Part shown: positions 21,669 through 29,472 of the stretch, piece by piece
How positions within the stretch are numbered: the stretch's first letter is position 1
How the letters are laid out: the number at the start of each line of letters is the position of its first letter
Source: an uncultured Rickettsiales bacterium
GTDB lineage: Bacteria > Pseudomonadota > Alphaproteobacteria > Rs-D84
DNA: 32,128 bases
NCBI GenBank assembly: GCA_900546225.1
Contig: URBZ01000010.1
Coordinates: 1-32,128 of the forward strand
Direction: 5' to 3'
The notes under the pieces: generated by a model
Seen by the model: the letters and a program-made list of their open reading frames with translations, nothing else
The model's database searches: none
Told to the model about the DNA's origin: nothing
Position numbers and translations under genes: made by a program

Positions 21669-22783
21669 TCCAGCGTCCTTTTGAAGCGCGTCAAACACGC
21701 CACCAATAATACAATTGCAATCGCACTGATTGCCGCAAATTGACGCCACAGGGCGGTAATAGGACTGCCTTTCAGGAACTGGTCGCGCGTGATTTCAATA
21801 TAAAACCGCGCTGGAAATACGTCGGACACGGCCTGATATATGCCGCCCATATATTCCACAGGAAATACAAACCCAGATAATACAACCGTTGGCAATAAAC
21901 CGATAATCAATGCGAATTGAATTGCAACCTCTTGCTTGTGCGTGGATACAGATATCAGCAAACCCATGGCCAAATACCCCAGTATGAATATCAGCGTCGC
22001 CAATGTCAGTGTTAAATAACTGCCAACAAATGGAACGCCAAATACCGTGCGCGCAACGATGAACACCAGTATAAATCCTATGAATGACAAAATGGCGTAT
22101 GGCAGCACTTTGCCCACAATAATTTCCAGTGTTGTCGCTGGTGTGGATAATAACATTTCCATAGAACCTTTTTCCCATTCGCGACAAATCGTCAGCGTGG
22201 TCAGCATAATTGCGACCAGTGCAATAATCGCCGCCGATAACCCAGGCACAGAAAACCATCGTGAATTTAATTCTGGATTAAATAAGTAACGCGACTTGAA
22301 TGACAATGGCGATGCAGACGCATTCATTTTCAAAATTTTGACCGCCGCATTTGTGTTTATAGTTGTCATATAGTTTGTGATGGCAATAATGGACGAATTG
22401 TCTGCGCCATCAACCATAACTTGGACATTGCCTGTTCTGCCCGCCAACACTTCGTGTTCAAAATCAGGTGGCACAACAAGTACTGCGCGTGCGCGTTCCG
22501 CCAATATTTCGTCAAATCCCGCATCGGGATTGTCAATCGGGTACGGCTTGAAATAATCCGAACTGCCGAACGTATCAATCAATGCGCGCGAACTTTCTGT
22601 GCGGTCGGCATCATAATATGCCATTTTGATGGAACGAATGTTGAACTCAATAGAATTTCCCAGAATCAACACAATCGCCAACGGCAACAGCAACGCAATA
22701 ATCAGCGTAAATGGATCGCGCAGAATATGTTTGCATTCTTTGGAAAAAATGGCGGCCGCACGTTCGCGGGAAAAGAATTTCAT
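21665..22783 (-). CDS. ABC-2 permease, YbhS-like
   Basis: A 372-aa ABC-2 permease paralogous to the next gene. FSKECKHILRDPFTLIIALLLPLAIVLILGNSIE at the N terminus, a periplasmic domain with YDADRTESSRALI, and the REWEKGSMEMLLSTPATTLEIIVGKVLPYAILSF coupling block are diagnostic. Five C-terminal membrane segments follow. In E. coli the YbhFSR system is linked to export of antibiotics and sodium/lithium ions; the substrate here is unknown. It overlaps both neighbours by 4 nt. Confidence 0.88.
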   Translation of the reverse strand: MKFFSRERAAAIFSKECKHILRDPFTLIIALLLPLAIVLILGNSIEFNIRSIKMAYYDADRTESSRALIDTFGSSDYFKPYPIDNPDAGFDEILAERARAVLVVPPDFEHEVLAGRTGNVQVMVDGADNSSIIAITNYMTTINTNAAVKILKMNASASPLSFKSRYLFNPELNSRWFSVPGLSAAIIALVAIMLTTLTICREWEKGSMEMLLSTPATTLEIIVGKVLPYAILSFIGFILVFIVARTVFGVPFVGSYLTLTLATLIFILGYLAMGLLISVSTHKQEVAIQFALIIGLLPTVVLSGFVFPVEYMGGIYQAVSDVFPARFYIEITRDQFLKGSPITALWRQFAAISAIAIVLLVACLTRFKRTLE

Positions 22784-23703
22784 CTGTTTTGCCCCTCTAC
22801 CAATCTGATAAATACGTCTTCCAGTGATGGCGATATCTTTTTAATATCAAAATATTTTTTATATTTTTCAATCTGGGCGCGCGCATCAACCCCGTCGCGA
22901 AAACGGATGTGCCAGTGTCGTCCATATGGTTCGCAAATGTCCAAGATTTTTTCAGGCGGAAACACCGGATTATCAACGCGTGGCGTAAAATTGTACAGCG
23001 TGTCGCCAAACGTCTGTTGCTTCAAATTTTTTGGTGAATCAATCGCAATCAGTTCCCCCGCGCGCATCAGTGCAATACGATCGCAGTTTTCCGCCTCGTC
23101 CATATAATGGGTGGTAACAAAAATCGTCTTGCCGTCAGATGCCAATTTTTTAATCAGCGACCAAAAACGCTGGCGTGATACGGGCGCAACACCGGCGGTC
23201 GGTTCGTCCAAGAATATAATCTTTGGATCATGCAGCAATGCAACGCACAGCGCGATTTCCTGTTTAATTCCCCCCGGCAGGTCGCGCACCACCGTGGACA
23301 GTTTTTCATCAAAACCGATAAATTTCAGCAATGCACGACGCCGGCGCAGATACACCGATTCTGGTAAATCACGCAACGCGGCGGCAAAATCAAAATTTTC
23401 TTTGATAGATAATCCATCATATAACGTAAAGTGTTGGGACATATAACCCACACTCTGTTTAATCAGGTTCGCGTTACCATTCTCGAATTTATGCCCATCA
23501 ATAATAACGCGACCGTCCGATGCTGGCAACAATCCACACAGAACACGAATAGTTGTCGTCTTGCCCGCGCCATTTGCACCCAAGAATCCGAATATCTCGC
23601 CCGCGCAAACGCTGAACGAAACATCGCGCACGGCGCAAAAATCGCCAAAGCGCACATACAGGTTGCAAACATCTACGATTGGGGCATTGCCTTTCGGTTT
23701 CAT
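22780..23703 (-). CDS. ABC transporter ATPase (equivalent to the C-terminal half of YbhF)
   Basis: A 307-aa ATPase with Walker A GANGAGKTT (about 43-51), signature LPGGIKQEIAL, Walker B IIFLDEPTAG and the switch His in TTHYMDE. The D-loop position after Walker B reads GVAP where GVDP is usual, and the signature is LPGG rather than LSGG, so this ATPase site may be the weaker of the pair. An additional C-terminal domain (about 235-307) is typical of the second half of YbhF. In E. coli both ATPases are fused in one protein; here they are separate genes overlapping by 4 nt. Confidence 0.88.
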   Translation of the reverse strand: MKPKGNAPIVDVCNLYVRFGDFCAVRDVSFSVCAGEIFGFLGANGAGKTTTIRVLCGLLPASDGRVIIDGHKFENGNANLIKQSVGYMSQHFTLYDGLSIKENFDFAAALRDLPESVYLRRRRALLKFIGFDEKLSTVVRDLPGGIKQEIALCVALLHDPKIIFLDEPTAGVAPVSRQRFWSLIKKLASDGKTIFVTTHYMDEAENCDRIALMRAGELIAIDSPKNLKQQTFGDTLYNFTPRVDNPVFPPEKILDICEPYGRHWHIRFRDGVDARAQIEKYKKYFDIKKISPSLEDVFIRLVEGQNR

Positions 23704-24434
23704 TTTTCGTCGCCCCCACGTTTCAAGAAATATTCATCAAAGTTCGCCGACCGCGACGCGCGCAACAGTTCCTTGGGCTCGCCCGTGCCCAGAACATGTC
23801 CGCGTTCCATCAAAACAACCTCGCCACAGCGTTCGGCCTCGTCCATATATGCGGTGGTCATGATGACCAAGATTCCCTGTTGCTGGGCCGCGTGCAACAA
23901 ATCCCAAAATTCGCGGCGGCTGATTGGGTCAACGCCGTTTGTCGGTTCGTCCAACAGCATTACGCGCGGACTGCGCAACAACGCGCAAATCAGCCCCAAT
24001 TTTTTGTACATGCCCCCTGACAGGTTGCCCGCGGTTCTGTCCAGAAACTTGTCCAATCGCGCCATATGCAGCAATTCTGCCTTTTTCTTTTTATATTCGG
24101 CATCGGGTATGCCATACAGACGTCGGAAAAAGTCCAAATGTTCGTCCACCGACAGGTCGGCGTATAAACTCTGGCTTTGTGGCATATACGCAACAGATTC
24201 ACGTGCATCGGCAAAATCAATCATGCGCCCATTTTCATAATAGGTTATTTTTCCCTTGTTCGGCCGCATCAATTCCAACATCAGCCGGAACAGGGTGGTT
24301 TTCCCCGCACCCGCCGGCCCAATTACACCGTACAGTGTCGCTGGGTTAAAACGCATTGACACATTGTCCAGTGCAACAACATCACCGAACCGCTTGGTCA
24401 CGCCGGAAATATCAATACCAATTTGCTTATTCAT
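23700..24434 (-). CDS. ABC transporter ATPase (equivalent to the N-terminal half of YbhF)
   Basis: A 244-aa ATPase with Walker A GPAGAGKTT (about 39-47), a Q-loop in YMPQSQ, canonical signature LSGGMYKKLG, Walker B VMLLDEPTNGVDP and a C-terminal short tail. The switch-region residue is unusual: TTAYMDE has Ala where His is expected (TTHYMDE in its partner). Thus each of the two ATPases lacks a different consensus residue, suggesting asymmetric ATP sites in the heterodimer. It overlaps the membrane-fusion gene by 8 nt and its partner by 4 nt. Confidence 0.88.
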   Translation of the reverse strand: MNKQIGIDISGVTKRFGDVVALDNVSMRFNPATLYGVIGPAGAGKTTLFRLMLELMRPNKGKITYYENGRMIDFADARESVAYMPQSQSLYADLSVDEHLDFFRRLYGIPDAEYKKKKAELLHMARLDKFLDRTAGNLSGGMYKKLGLICALLRSPRVMLLDEPTNGVDPISRREFWDLLHAAQQQGILVIMTTAYMDEAERCGEVVLMERGHVLGTGEPKELLRASRSANFDEYFLKRGGDEK

Positions 24435-25176
24435 TTAACAATGTACTTTCGATTGTCATACCGGATTTCAGTGTTAAATCTGGGTTTTCAAACTTTACTT
24501 TGACGCCATAGACCAAACGTGTGCGTTCTTCGCGGGTTTGAACATTCTTTGGCGTAAATTCGGCCTGTTCATTTATCTTGATAATTGTGCCGGAAAATAT
24601 CTTGCCGGCGGCCTCTGGCAATGTGCCGATAACATGCTGGCCAACATTCAACTGGTGTAACATTTCATATGGCACATAGAAATATGCCCAAATGTCGTAT
24701 GGATTCGCCAGTGATACCAACGTTGACCCGGGGGCGACAACTTCGCCAACCTCGCGGAACTTGGTGATAACCATACCGTCAATCGGTGATTTTACGTCAC
24801 ACCATGACAGTTTCAGGTCATTGTCATGCTTGTTACGTGCGACGACGTCATATTCGGCCTGTGACATGTGCCCCTTGGCCACCAACGCGTCGGCACGGGC
24901 ATAATCATTGTCCAACTGTTGTGCCAAAATCTTGTACGCATCGCACGACAACGTCATCAGTGTTTGATCGCGCGAAACTGTGTCGCCTTCGGCCACGTTA
25001 AATTCAGAAATATCAGACGCCACACGTGCAGACACGATAACCTTGGTCGTTTCTAACGTTCCGGCATACGAATATGGACGAATGGCAACAACGTATTTCA
25101 CGATAACGAACGCCACCGCGATAATCGCAGCCGCAATGCCACAGATACGTAACATTTTTTTCTGTTTTGCTTTCAT
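24427..25176 (-). CDS. HlyD-type periplasmic adaptor (membrane fusion protein), YbhG-like
   Basis: A 249-aa adaptor with an N-terminal membrane anchor (about 9-30), a lipoyl-type beta domain (VIVSARVASDISEFNVAEGDTVSRDQTL), a short hairpin (about 85-120) and the second lipoyl half CDVKSPIDGMVITKFREVGEVVAPGSTLVSL, then a beta-barrel domain. It bridges the ABC pump to the TolC channel across the periplasm. The hairpin is clearly shorter than in E. coli YbhG. It heads the six-gene minus-strand operon; AAGGGGGG precedes the ATG. The region upstream has -10-like sequences but no promoter I would insist on. Confidence 0.88.
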   Translation of the reverse strand: MKAKQKKMLRICGIAAAIIAVAFVIVKYVVAIRPYSYAGTLETTKVIVSARVASDISEFNVAEGDTVSRDQTLMTLSCDAYKILAQQLDNDYARADALVAKGHMSQAEYDVVARNKHDNDLKLSWCDVKSPIDGMVITKFREVGEVVAPGSTLVSLANPYDIWAYFYVPYEMLHQLNVGQHVIGTLPEAAGKIFSGTIIKINEQAEFTPKNVQTREERTRLVYGVKVKFENPDLTLKSGMTIESTLLNE

Positions 25177-25362
25177 CAGAAATTCCCCCCTTGGTATAAA
25201 ATTATGCCAGATTTATATCGCGGGTCACCCCAAGTATAAATCCCCATGCATTTGATGCCGCATAAATATCATTTTGTAAAAGTTATTACAAGAAAATAAT
25301 TATAATTTTTAATAATTTTTTTCTTGCATCATATTTTTATTTTATGGTGCGCGAATTTATTC

Positions 25363-25391
25363 TTTACATTTATAAAAAATTCCGTAATAAT
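25363..25391 (+). promoter_or_regulatory. Promoter of the lysS leader
   Basis: -35 TTTACA (25363-25368), 17-nt spacer, -10 AATAAT (25386-25391), predicting a leader of about 150 nt before lysS. The rest of the 374-bp gap 25177-25550 upstream of it is AT-rich, with a small palindrome TTGTAA-AAGTTA-TTACAA near 25275-25292. Confidence 0.55.
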
Positions 25392-25432
25392 GCGGTGGCC
25401 CAAACGGGTGAAACGGTCTAACACAGAAAGAA

Positions 25433-25465
25433 ATGAAAATGTTAAATTTGAAAAAATTTTTATAA
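25433..25465 (+). CDS. Putative lysine-rich leader peptide of lysS
   Basis: A 10-codon frame, MKMLNLKKFL, preceded by AGAAAG 3 nt upstream of the ATG. Three of ten residues are lysine, two of them adjacent AAA codons near the end. The stop codon is followed after 6 nt by one arm of an antiterminator and after 26 nt by a terminator, in front of the lysyl-tRNA synthetase gene. It fits a ribosome-stalling leader peptide. It is very short, so the evidence is positional and compositional only. Confidence 0.5.
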   Translation: MKMLNLKKFL

Positions 25466-25471
25466 ATCGCG

Positions 25472-25520
25472 TGCGACCATCAGTTTTAACGACGGACGCA
25501 CTTTTCTGCGTCCGTTTTTT
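25472..25520 (+). promoter_or_regulatory. Attenuator of lysS (antiterminator/terminator pair)
   Basis: Terminator: ACGGACGCA (25492-25500), CTTTTC loop, TGCGTCCGT (25507-25515), then Ts. The upstream segment TGCGACCATC (25472-25481) can instead pair with GACGGACGCA (25491-25500), 8 of 10 positions, removing the terminator's left arm. A ribosome at the leader stop would cover 25472-25481 and favour termination; one stalled at the Lys codons would leave it free. Confidence 0.6.
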
Positions 25521-25550
25521 ATAACAGTACATGAAAAGGGAAAAAGAAAA

Positions 25551-27017
25551 ATGTCAGAAAACACAACAATCTCAACCAATGAATTACAGGCGCGCCTGCA
25601 AAAGGCGGAAAACATTCGCGCCCGCGATGGCGTTGTGTGGAAAGACAAATTTGACCGTACACATACCATTGCCGATGCCCGCACATTGGCGGACGGCACG
25701 GCGGTAAAACTGGCGGGGCGCGTAACGGCGTTGCGTTGGTTGGGCAAATTGATGTTTGGCCGTATTTATGATATTGCCGGTGAAATTCAGTTTTCTATGT
25801 CCCGCGAAGAATTAGGCGAAGATCAATACAAGTTTATGAAGGCGAACGTTGATTTGGGTGACTTTATCGGGGTCGAAGGGGAATTGTATCACACCACCGC
25901 CGGTGAATTGACCGTTCGCGTTGCAAAATACACCATTTTGTCCAAGGCACTGCGCCCATTGCCGGAAAAATTCCACGGTCTGACCGATACGGAAACCCGT
26001 TATCGCCAGCGTTACTTGGACGTGATTTCAAATCCTGAAACCCGTAATACATTGTTGGGGCGTTTCAAGATGACCCAGTATTGGCGTGAATTTATGAATA
26101 ACAACGGATTTTTGGAAATCGAAACACCGGTTATGCAGAATGTTGCATCTGGCGCGGCGGCACGTCCGTTCTTGACACATCACAATGCGTTGGATGCGGA
26201 TTTCCAGTTGCGTATTTCGCCGGAATTGTTCCTGAAATTGGCAAACTGTGCCGGTTTTGACCGTGTGTACGAGGTTGCCAAGGATTTCCGTAACGAGGGG
26301 ATGGACGCCATGCACCTGCAAGAATTTACAATGGTGGAATGGTATGCGGCATATTGGGATTGGAAACGCAATCTGAAATTCACATGGGAATTGATTCAGA
26401 ACCTGATTCAGCGTTGCCGTGGCACATTGCAGATTTCGTATCAGGGTACAGAACTGGATTTCAGCAAATATGAAATGATGGATTATACCGCCCGTATGAA
26501 CGAGTTGTTTGGCTGCAACATCTTGGACTTTGATGACGTTGACGCATTGCGCAAACAACTGGTCGATCAGGGTATGTTCCCAGCTGGCGAATTGGACGAT
26601 TTGAAATCTGTTCCAACATTGGTTGATTATGTGTACAAGCGCAAGATTCGCGACAGCATTGTCCAGCCAACGTTCCTATACAACTATCCAACATATATGG
26701 TACCATTGGCACGTCACAGCGATGCAGACGACCGTTGCTTGGATATGTTCCAGTTGCTGGTATGCGGCGCAGAATTGTGCAAGGGCTATTCAGAACTTGT
26801 AAATCCAATTCAACAGTTGGCGGCATTTGAACAACAGGCGAAAAATATCGCCGGTGGTGACGAAGAAGCGTTTAATCCGGACAACGACTATGTCCGTGCA
26901 ATGGAACATGGCTTCCCACCGATTTCGGGTGTGGGTGTTGGTGTTGACCGTTTGGCCAGTATTATCTTTGACCAGCCAACCCTGCGCGACGTAATCTTGT
27001 TCCCGATTATGAAGTAA
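25551..27017 (+). CDS. lysS: Lysyl-tRNA synthetase, class II
   Basis: A 488-aa class II LysRS charging tRNA-Lys. An N-terminal OB-fold anticodon-binding domain (about 50-150, VKLAGRVTALRWLGKLMFGRIYD) precedes the catalytic core. Motif 1 is near NNGFLEIETPVMQ, motif 2 is DFRNEGMDAMHLQEFTMVEWY and motif 3 is GVGVGVDRLASIIFDQPTLRDVILFP. Motif 2 differs from the common FRNEGISxRHNPEFT form: the RHNP segment reads MHLQ, and the first loop Arg is retained in FRNEG. AAGGG is upstream of the ATG. A RelA/SpoT-like gene follows after 15 bp. Confidence 0.94.
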   Translation: MSENTTISTNELQARLQKAENIRARDGVVWKDKFDRTHTIADARTLADGTAVKLAGRVTALRWLGKLMFGRIYDIAGEIQFSMSREELGEDQYKFMKANVDLGDFIGVEGELYHTTAGELTVRVAKYTILSKALRPLPEKFHGLTDTETRYRQRYLDVISNPETRNTLLGRFKMTQYWREFMNNNGFLEIETPVMQNVASGAAARPFLTHHNALDADFQLRISPELFLKLANCAGFDRVYEVAKDFRNEGMDAMHLQEFTMVEWYAAYWDWKRNLKFTWELIQNLIQRCRGTLQISYQGTELDFSKYEMMDYTARMNELFGCNILDFDDVDALRKQLVDQGMFPAGELDDLKSVPTLVDYVYKRKIRDSIVQPTFLYNYPTYMVPLARHSDADDRCLDMFQLLVCGAELCKGYSELVNPIQQLAAFEQQAKNIAGGDEEAFNPDNDYVRAMEHGFPPISGVGVGVDRLASIIFDQPTLRDVILFPIMK

Positions 27018-27032
27018 TGGAGATATAAAACA

Positions 27033-28439
27033 ATGACAGCCCCGTATCCAGAAAACTATATCGATGATATGGTTGCGGATCATGACAGAAAAAATCTGGC
27101 CGCGATAGAGGCGGCGCGCGCATCCGGTCGCATCAATGACGAGGCCGCCGCATACCTGTCCCGCCTGTATTCGGACAGTATGAAATGGTATCGCGAGGTA
27201 TTTTATTTTCTGGGCAAATGTTTTGGTGCACCAAAAGCACCCGTGACGCGCTATGACTATGCCACCGACAGCGCGATTGATGAACCACTGCGCATCGCAG
27301 ACATCCATCCATTGTCGCCGTATATCGTGCATCACCGTTTGGACGCCGACCCAATGCGAAATCAGTTCTTTTCCAGCGAGGCCGGACATAAAATCGATCT
27401 GGCGGTGTCGTCCATTGTGACGGTTATCGTTGGTGCACAGAAAAACGTTGATCGTGCCTTGGACAAAGTGGTGGGTAAATACTATGCCATGTACGTGGAC
27501 GAGGTTGCCACCACCGTCCACCGCGTAATCGCCGCGCACGAGCGCGAGGCATCCGCCAACGCAATCGCGAAAAAGATTCGTGAAAAATTGTCCGAACGCT
27601 ATATTTCCACACCATCTGAAACCGTCTTGTCAATTATCGGTTCGGGTCACGAACAAATCGCGGTGGAATTGGTGCGTGCGCTGGATAAAATTCAGCCACC
27701 ACGCCTGCGCTTGCAGGACGTGTGGCGTGTAAAGTGCCTGTTCGATTTGATTCCACAGGCGCGTACGTTTATCGAACGTGTGCGTGAAATGATGCCGGAA
27801 CGCATTCTGTCTGTGCGTGATAATTTCTATGATATGGACAACCCGCGTAATTACCGCGATGCCAAACTGATTATTGATATCGGCAAAGATGGTTTTGTCG
27901 TGCCCATGGAAATTATATGTCAGGTTCGTACATTCTTTGAATACGAACGCAAGACCCATGAACATTACGAGGTTGCGCGTAAAAAGGCATGCAAGACCAG
28001 CCAGAATATCGAACGCCGCTTGGCCGATTTTATGGAAGGGGGCGCGAAAGAATACAACCTGATGATATGCGACTGCTTGGAAAGTTTGTTTGACCGCGTG
28101 GGGTGGAATATCTTGTACGGCCAGGGTAACAATGTTGCCTTGTTCGAAGGATTCCCGAAAAAATGCACACTGTATTATCCGCCACGTGTTGTTGAACGCA
28201 TCATGGGCAAATTGGAAGACGCCATTGAAAACGAAGTGTTTCATATTACAGATGCGCCAACAAAACTGACACAGGCCCAAGAATCAGAAATTTTCCGCTT
28301 TATGGCGAATTTCGTCTTGGTCGCGGCAATGCCGTACGGTCATCGTGGTTGGTCTGTGCCGGTTGACACGTTATCGGGACGTCTGTTTAACTTTGTCATG
28401 ACAGAGGTTCAGCGTTACTACAAGAAAGACGGCAAATAA
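27033..28439 (+). CDS. Putative RelA/SpoT-fold nucleotidyltransferase-like protein
   Basis: A 468-aa protein in which residues about 225-310 recall the (p)ppGpp synthetase fold: LQDVWRVKCLFDLI (family DIxGxRI), a central loop, NYRDAKLIID (family GYRSLH) and PMEIICQVRTFFEYE (family VEIQIRT), then THEHYE. Motif residues are only partly kept: the loop Arg/Tyr segment differs and the Glu of the EIQIRT motif is shifted, so synthetase activity is doubtful. The N-terminal 200 residues are helical and unrecognised. The gene follows lysS by 15 bp, probably co-transcribed and under the same attenuator. It could instead be an unrelated nucleotidyltransferase-like protein. Confidence 0.55.
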   Translation: MTAPYPENYIDDMVADHDRKNLAAIEAARASGRINDEAAAYLSRLYSDSMKWYREVFYFLGKCFGAPKAPVTRYDYATDSAIDEPLRIADIHPLSPYIVHHRLDADPMRNQFFSSEAGHKIDLAVSSIVTVIVGAQKNVDRALDKVVGKYYAMYVDEVATTVHRVIAAHEREASANAIAKKIREKLSERYISTPSETVLSIIGSGHEQIAVELVRALDKIQPPRLRLQDVWRVKCLFDLIPQARTFIERVREMMPERILSVRDNFYDMDNPRNYRDAKLIIDIGKDGFVVPMEIICQVRTFFEYERKTHEHYEVARKKACKTSQNIERRLADFMEGGAKEYNLMICDCLESLFDRVGWNILYGQGNNVALFEGFPKKCTLYYPPRVVERIMGKLEDAIENEVFHITDAPTKLTQAQESEIFRFMANFVLVAAMPYGHRGWSVPVDTLSGRLFNFVMTEVQRYYKKDGK

Positions 28440-28450
28440 TAAAAAATAGG

Positions 28451-28479
28451 GCGGGGCAATATACCCCGCTTTATTTGTT
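28451..28479 (+). terminator. Terminator of the lysS operon
   Basis: A 6-bp GC stem GCGGGG/CCCCGC with 7-nt loop followed by TTTATTTGTTT. Confidence 0.75.
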
Positions 28480-28624
28480 TCCGGCGCGCAATTATATCAT
28501 ATTTTTTCCTAAATCCATAGGAAAGTTATTTTCTTGCATTGCGTCGCCAAATTCGTCAAAATTATCACAGGTTCAGCGTAAGAGTTGCACAGAACCATAA
28601 CAAGCATAACAAAGGACTTAGATT

Positions 28625-28969
28625 ATGCGTCAAGGTAAAGTAAAATGGTATAACGGTAAAAAATGCTTTGGTTTCATTACACCAGATGCGCCAAACGCGG
28701 ACGGCAACACAGATGATGTATTTGTTCATTCCAGCGCGTTAAAGGCCGCAGGCATCAGATTCTTGAATGAAAACGATATCGTTGAATTCGAAGAAGAAGT
28801 TCGTAATGGTAAATTGTCTGTCACCGAATTGAAATTGATTCAACGCGACGAAGAATCAGCACGCAGATTCCACGAACGTCGTGCGGAACATCGCCGCGCA
28901 ACCGAAGACCGCAAACAGCGCGAGGAAAAAACAACCCGCCGCAGTTTTGCGTTCTGGAAAAAATCATAA
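28625..28969 (+). CDS. Cold-shock-domain protein with basic C-terminal extension
   Basis: A 114-aa protein. Residues 1-73 form a cold-shock domain with RNP1 KCFGFITPD (the usual KGFGFI has Cys for Gly) and RNP2 DVFVHSSAL, binding single-stranded RNA or DNA. Residues about 74-114 are an Arg/Glu-rich helical tail (ARRFHERRAEHRRATEDRKQREE) not found in 70-aa CspA proteins. The leader upstream (28480-28624, 145 nt) is long, as in cold-shock genes, and holds a perfect 7-bp hairpin (28505-28511 with 28518-28524) and a TTGCAT -35-like box at 28534. AAAGGACTT precedes the ATG. It ends at its own terminator. Confidence 0.88.
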   Translation: MRQGKVKWYNGKKCFGFITPDAPNADGNTDDVFVHSSALKAAGIRFLNENDIVEFEEEVRNGKLSVTELKLIQRDEESARRFHERRAEHRRATEDRKQREEKTTRRSFAFWKKS

Positions 28970-28970
28970 A

Positions 28971-28994
28971 AAACGGGGCATCGCCCCGTTTTTA
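28971..28994 (+). terminator. Terminator of the cold-shock gene
   Basis: A 9-bp stem AAACGGGGC/GCCCCGTTT with a tight 3-nt loop and Ts, starting 2 nt after the stop codon. Confidence 0.8.
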
Positions 28995-28995
28995 A

Positions 28996-29042
28996 TTCCC
29001 CGCCCACGGAGGGGTGTCGCACGCAAGTGCGACGGGGAGGGT
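28996..29042 (+). repeat. Solo double-hairpin palindromic repeat, copy 3
   Basis: TTCCCCGCC...ACGGAGGGGTG then GTCGCAC-GCAA-GTGCGAC and GGGGAGGGTT. Same plan as the repeats flanking the DUF559 insert in queA; the second stem is longer here and fully complementary. Hairpin 1 has one mismatch. Confidence 0.75.
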
Positions 29043-29111
29043 TACTATTTAGTGACAAAGTGAATAAGTGATTTAGTGATATAGTTTAAGAATACAAAAC
29101 TTAAAAACTTT

Positions 29112-29142
29112 TGTCATTCCGTGGCTTGACCACGGAATCCAG
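29112..29142 (+). repeat. TGTCATT...AATCCAG palindromic repeat, copy 1
   Basis: TGTCATT, then CCGTGG-CTTGA-CCACGG, then AATCCAG. Such repeats resemble dispersed elements known from Rickettsia-type alphaproteobacteria. Confidence 0.65.
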
Positions 29143-29152
29143 GTTGTTGACT

Positions 29153-29176
29153 TGCGCCGAATGGCGCACTTTTTTT
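29153..29176 (+). terminator. Terminator-like hairpin inside the repeat cluster
   Basis: TGCGCC-GAAT-GGCGCA followed by C and seven Ts. No gene ends directly upstream, so it may be carried by the repeat region. Confidence 0.5.
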
Positions 29177-29180
29177 ATTC

Positions 29181-29217
29181 ACTGGATTGCTTCGTCATTT
29201 CATTCCTCGCAATGACA
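29181..29217 (-). repeat. TGTCATTGCGAG...AATCCAGT repeat, copy 2 (inverted)
   Basis: On the minus strand it reads TGTCATTGCGAG, an internal variable segment with ATGACG, then AAGCAATCCAGT. It is inverted relative to copies 1 and 3. Confidence 0.65.
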
Positions 29218-29235
29218 ATGTTTCTAGAACGTAGT

Positions 29236-29279
29236 AAGTTCCCCTCCGGTGGAGGGGTGTCCGCTAGGACGGGGTGGTC
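29236..29279 (+). repeat. Solo double-hairpin palindromic repeat, copy 4
   Basis: AAGTTCCCCTCC-GGT-GGAGGGGTG, then GTCC-GCTA-GGAC and GGGGTGGTC. It begins and ends like the arm in queA. It is itself flanked by the inverted 10-mer GTTTCTAGAA (29220-29229) and TTCTAGAAAC (29303-29312). Confidence 0.8.
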
Positions 29280-29323
29280 TTTTGGTATTAGAAGAACATG
29301 TATTCTAGAAACTTAGTCCCCCC

Positions 29324-29354
29324 TGTCATTGCGAGCGTAGCGTGGCAATCCAGT
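29324..29354 (+). repeat. TGTCATTGCGAG...AATCCAGT repeat, copy 3
   Basis: TGTCATTGCGAGCGTAGCGTGGCAATCCAGT, shown here only by its ends: TGTCATTGCGAG and GGCAATCCAGT. Together with copy 2 it makes a long imperfect inverted repeat around the double-hairpin copy at 29236. The whole gene-free stretch 28970-29472 consists of these repeats plus the lemA promoter. Confidence 0.65.
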
Positions 29355-29414
29355 GGGTAATGTTGCGCAGCGTGCATATTTATCGTCGTCATCGGCGCGG
29401 ACGGATTTTCGTGG

Positions 29415-29442
29415 TTGTATTTTTCCCCGTTTGCACTACAAT
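29415..29442 (+). promoter_or_regulatory. Promoter of lemA
   Basis: -35 TTGTAT (29415-29420), 16-nt spacer, -10 TACAAT (29437-29442). The leader contains an AAAAGGA ribosome-binding site. Confidence 0.5.
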
Positions 29443-29472
29443 AATACTGAACAATAACAAAAGGATTAAATC

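Noticed and set aside
22421..23107. 228-aa ORF antisense to the exporter genes
   Set aside because: Shadow frame across the junction of an ATPase and a permease with clear motifs.
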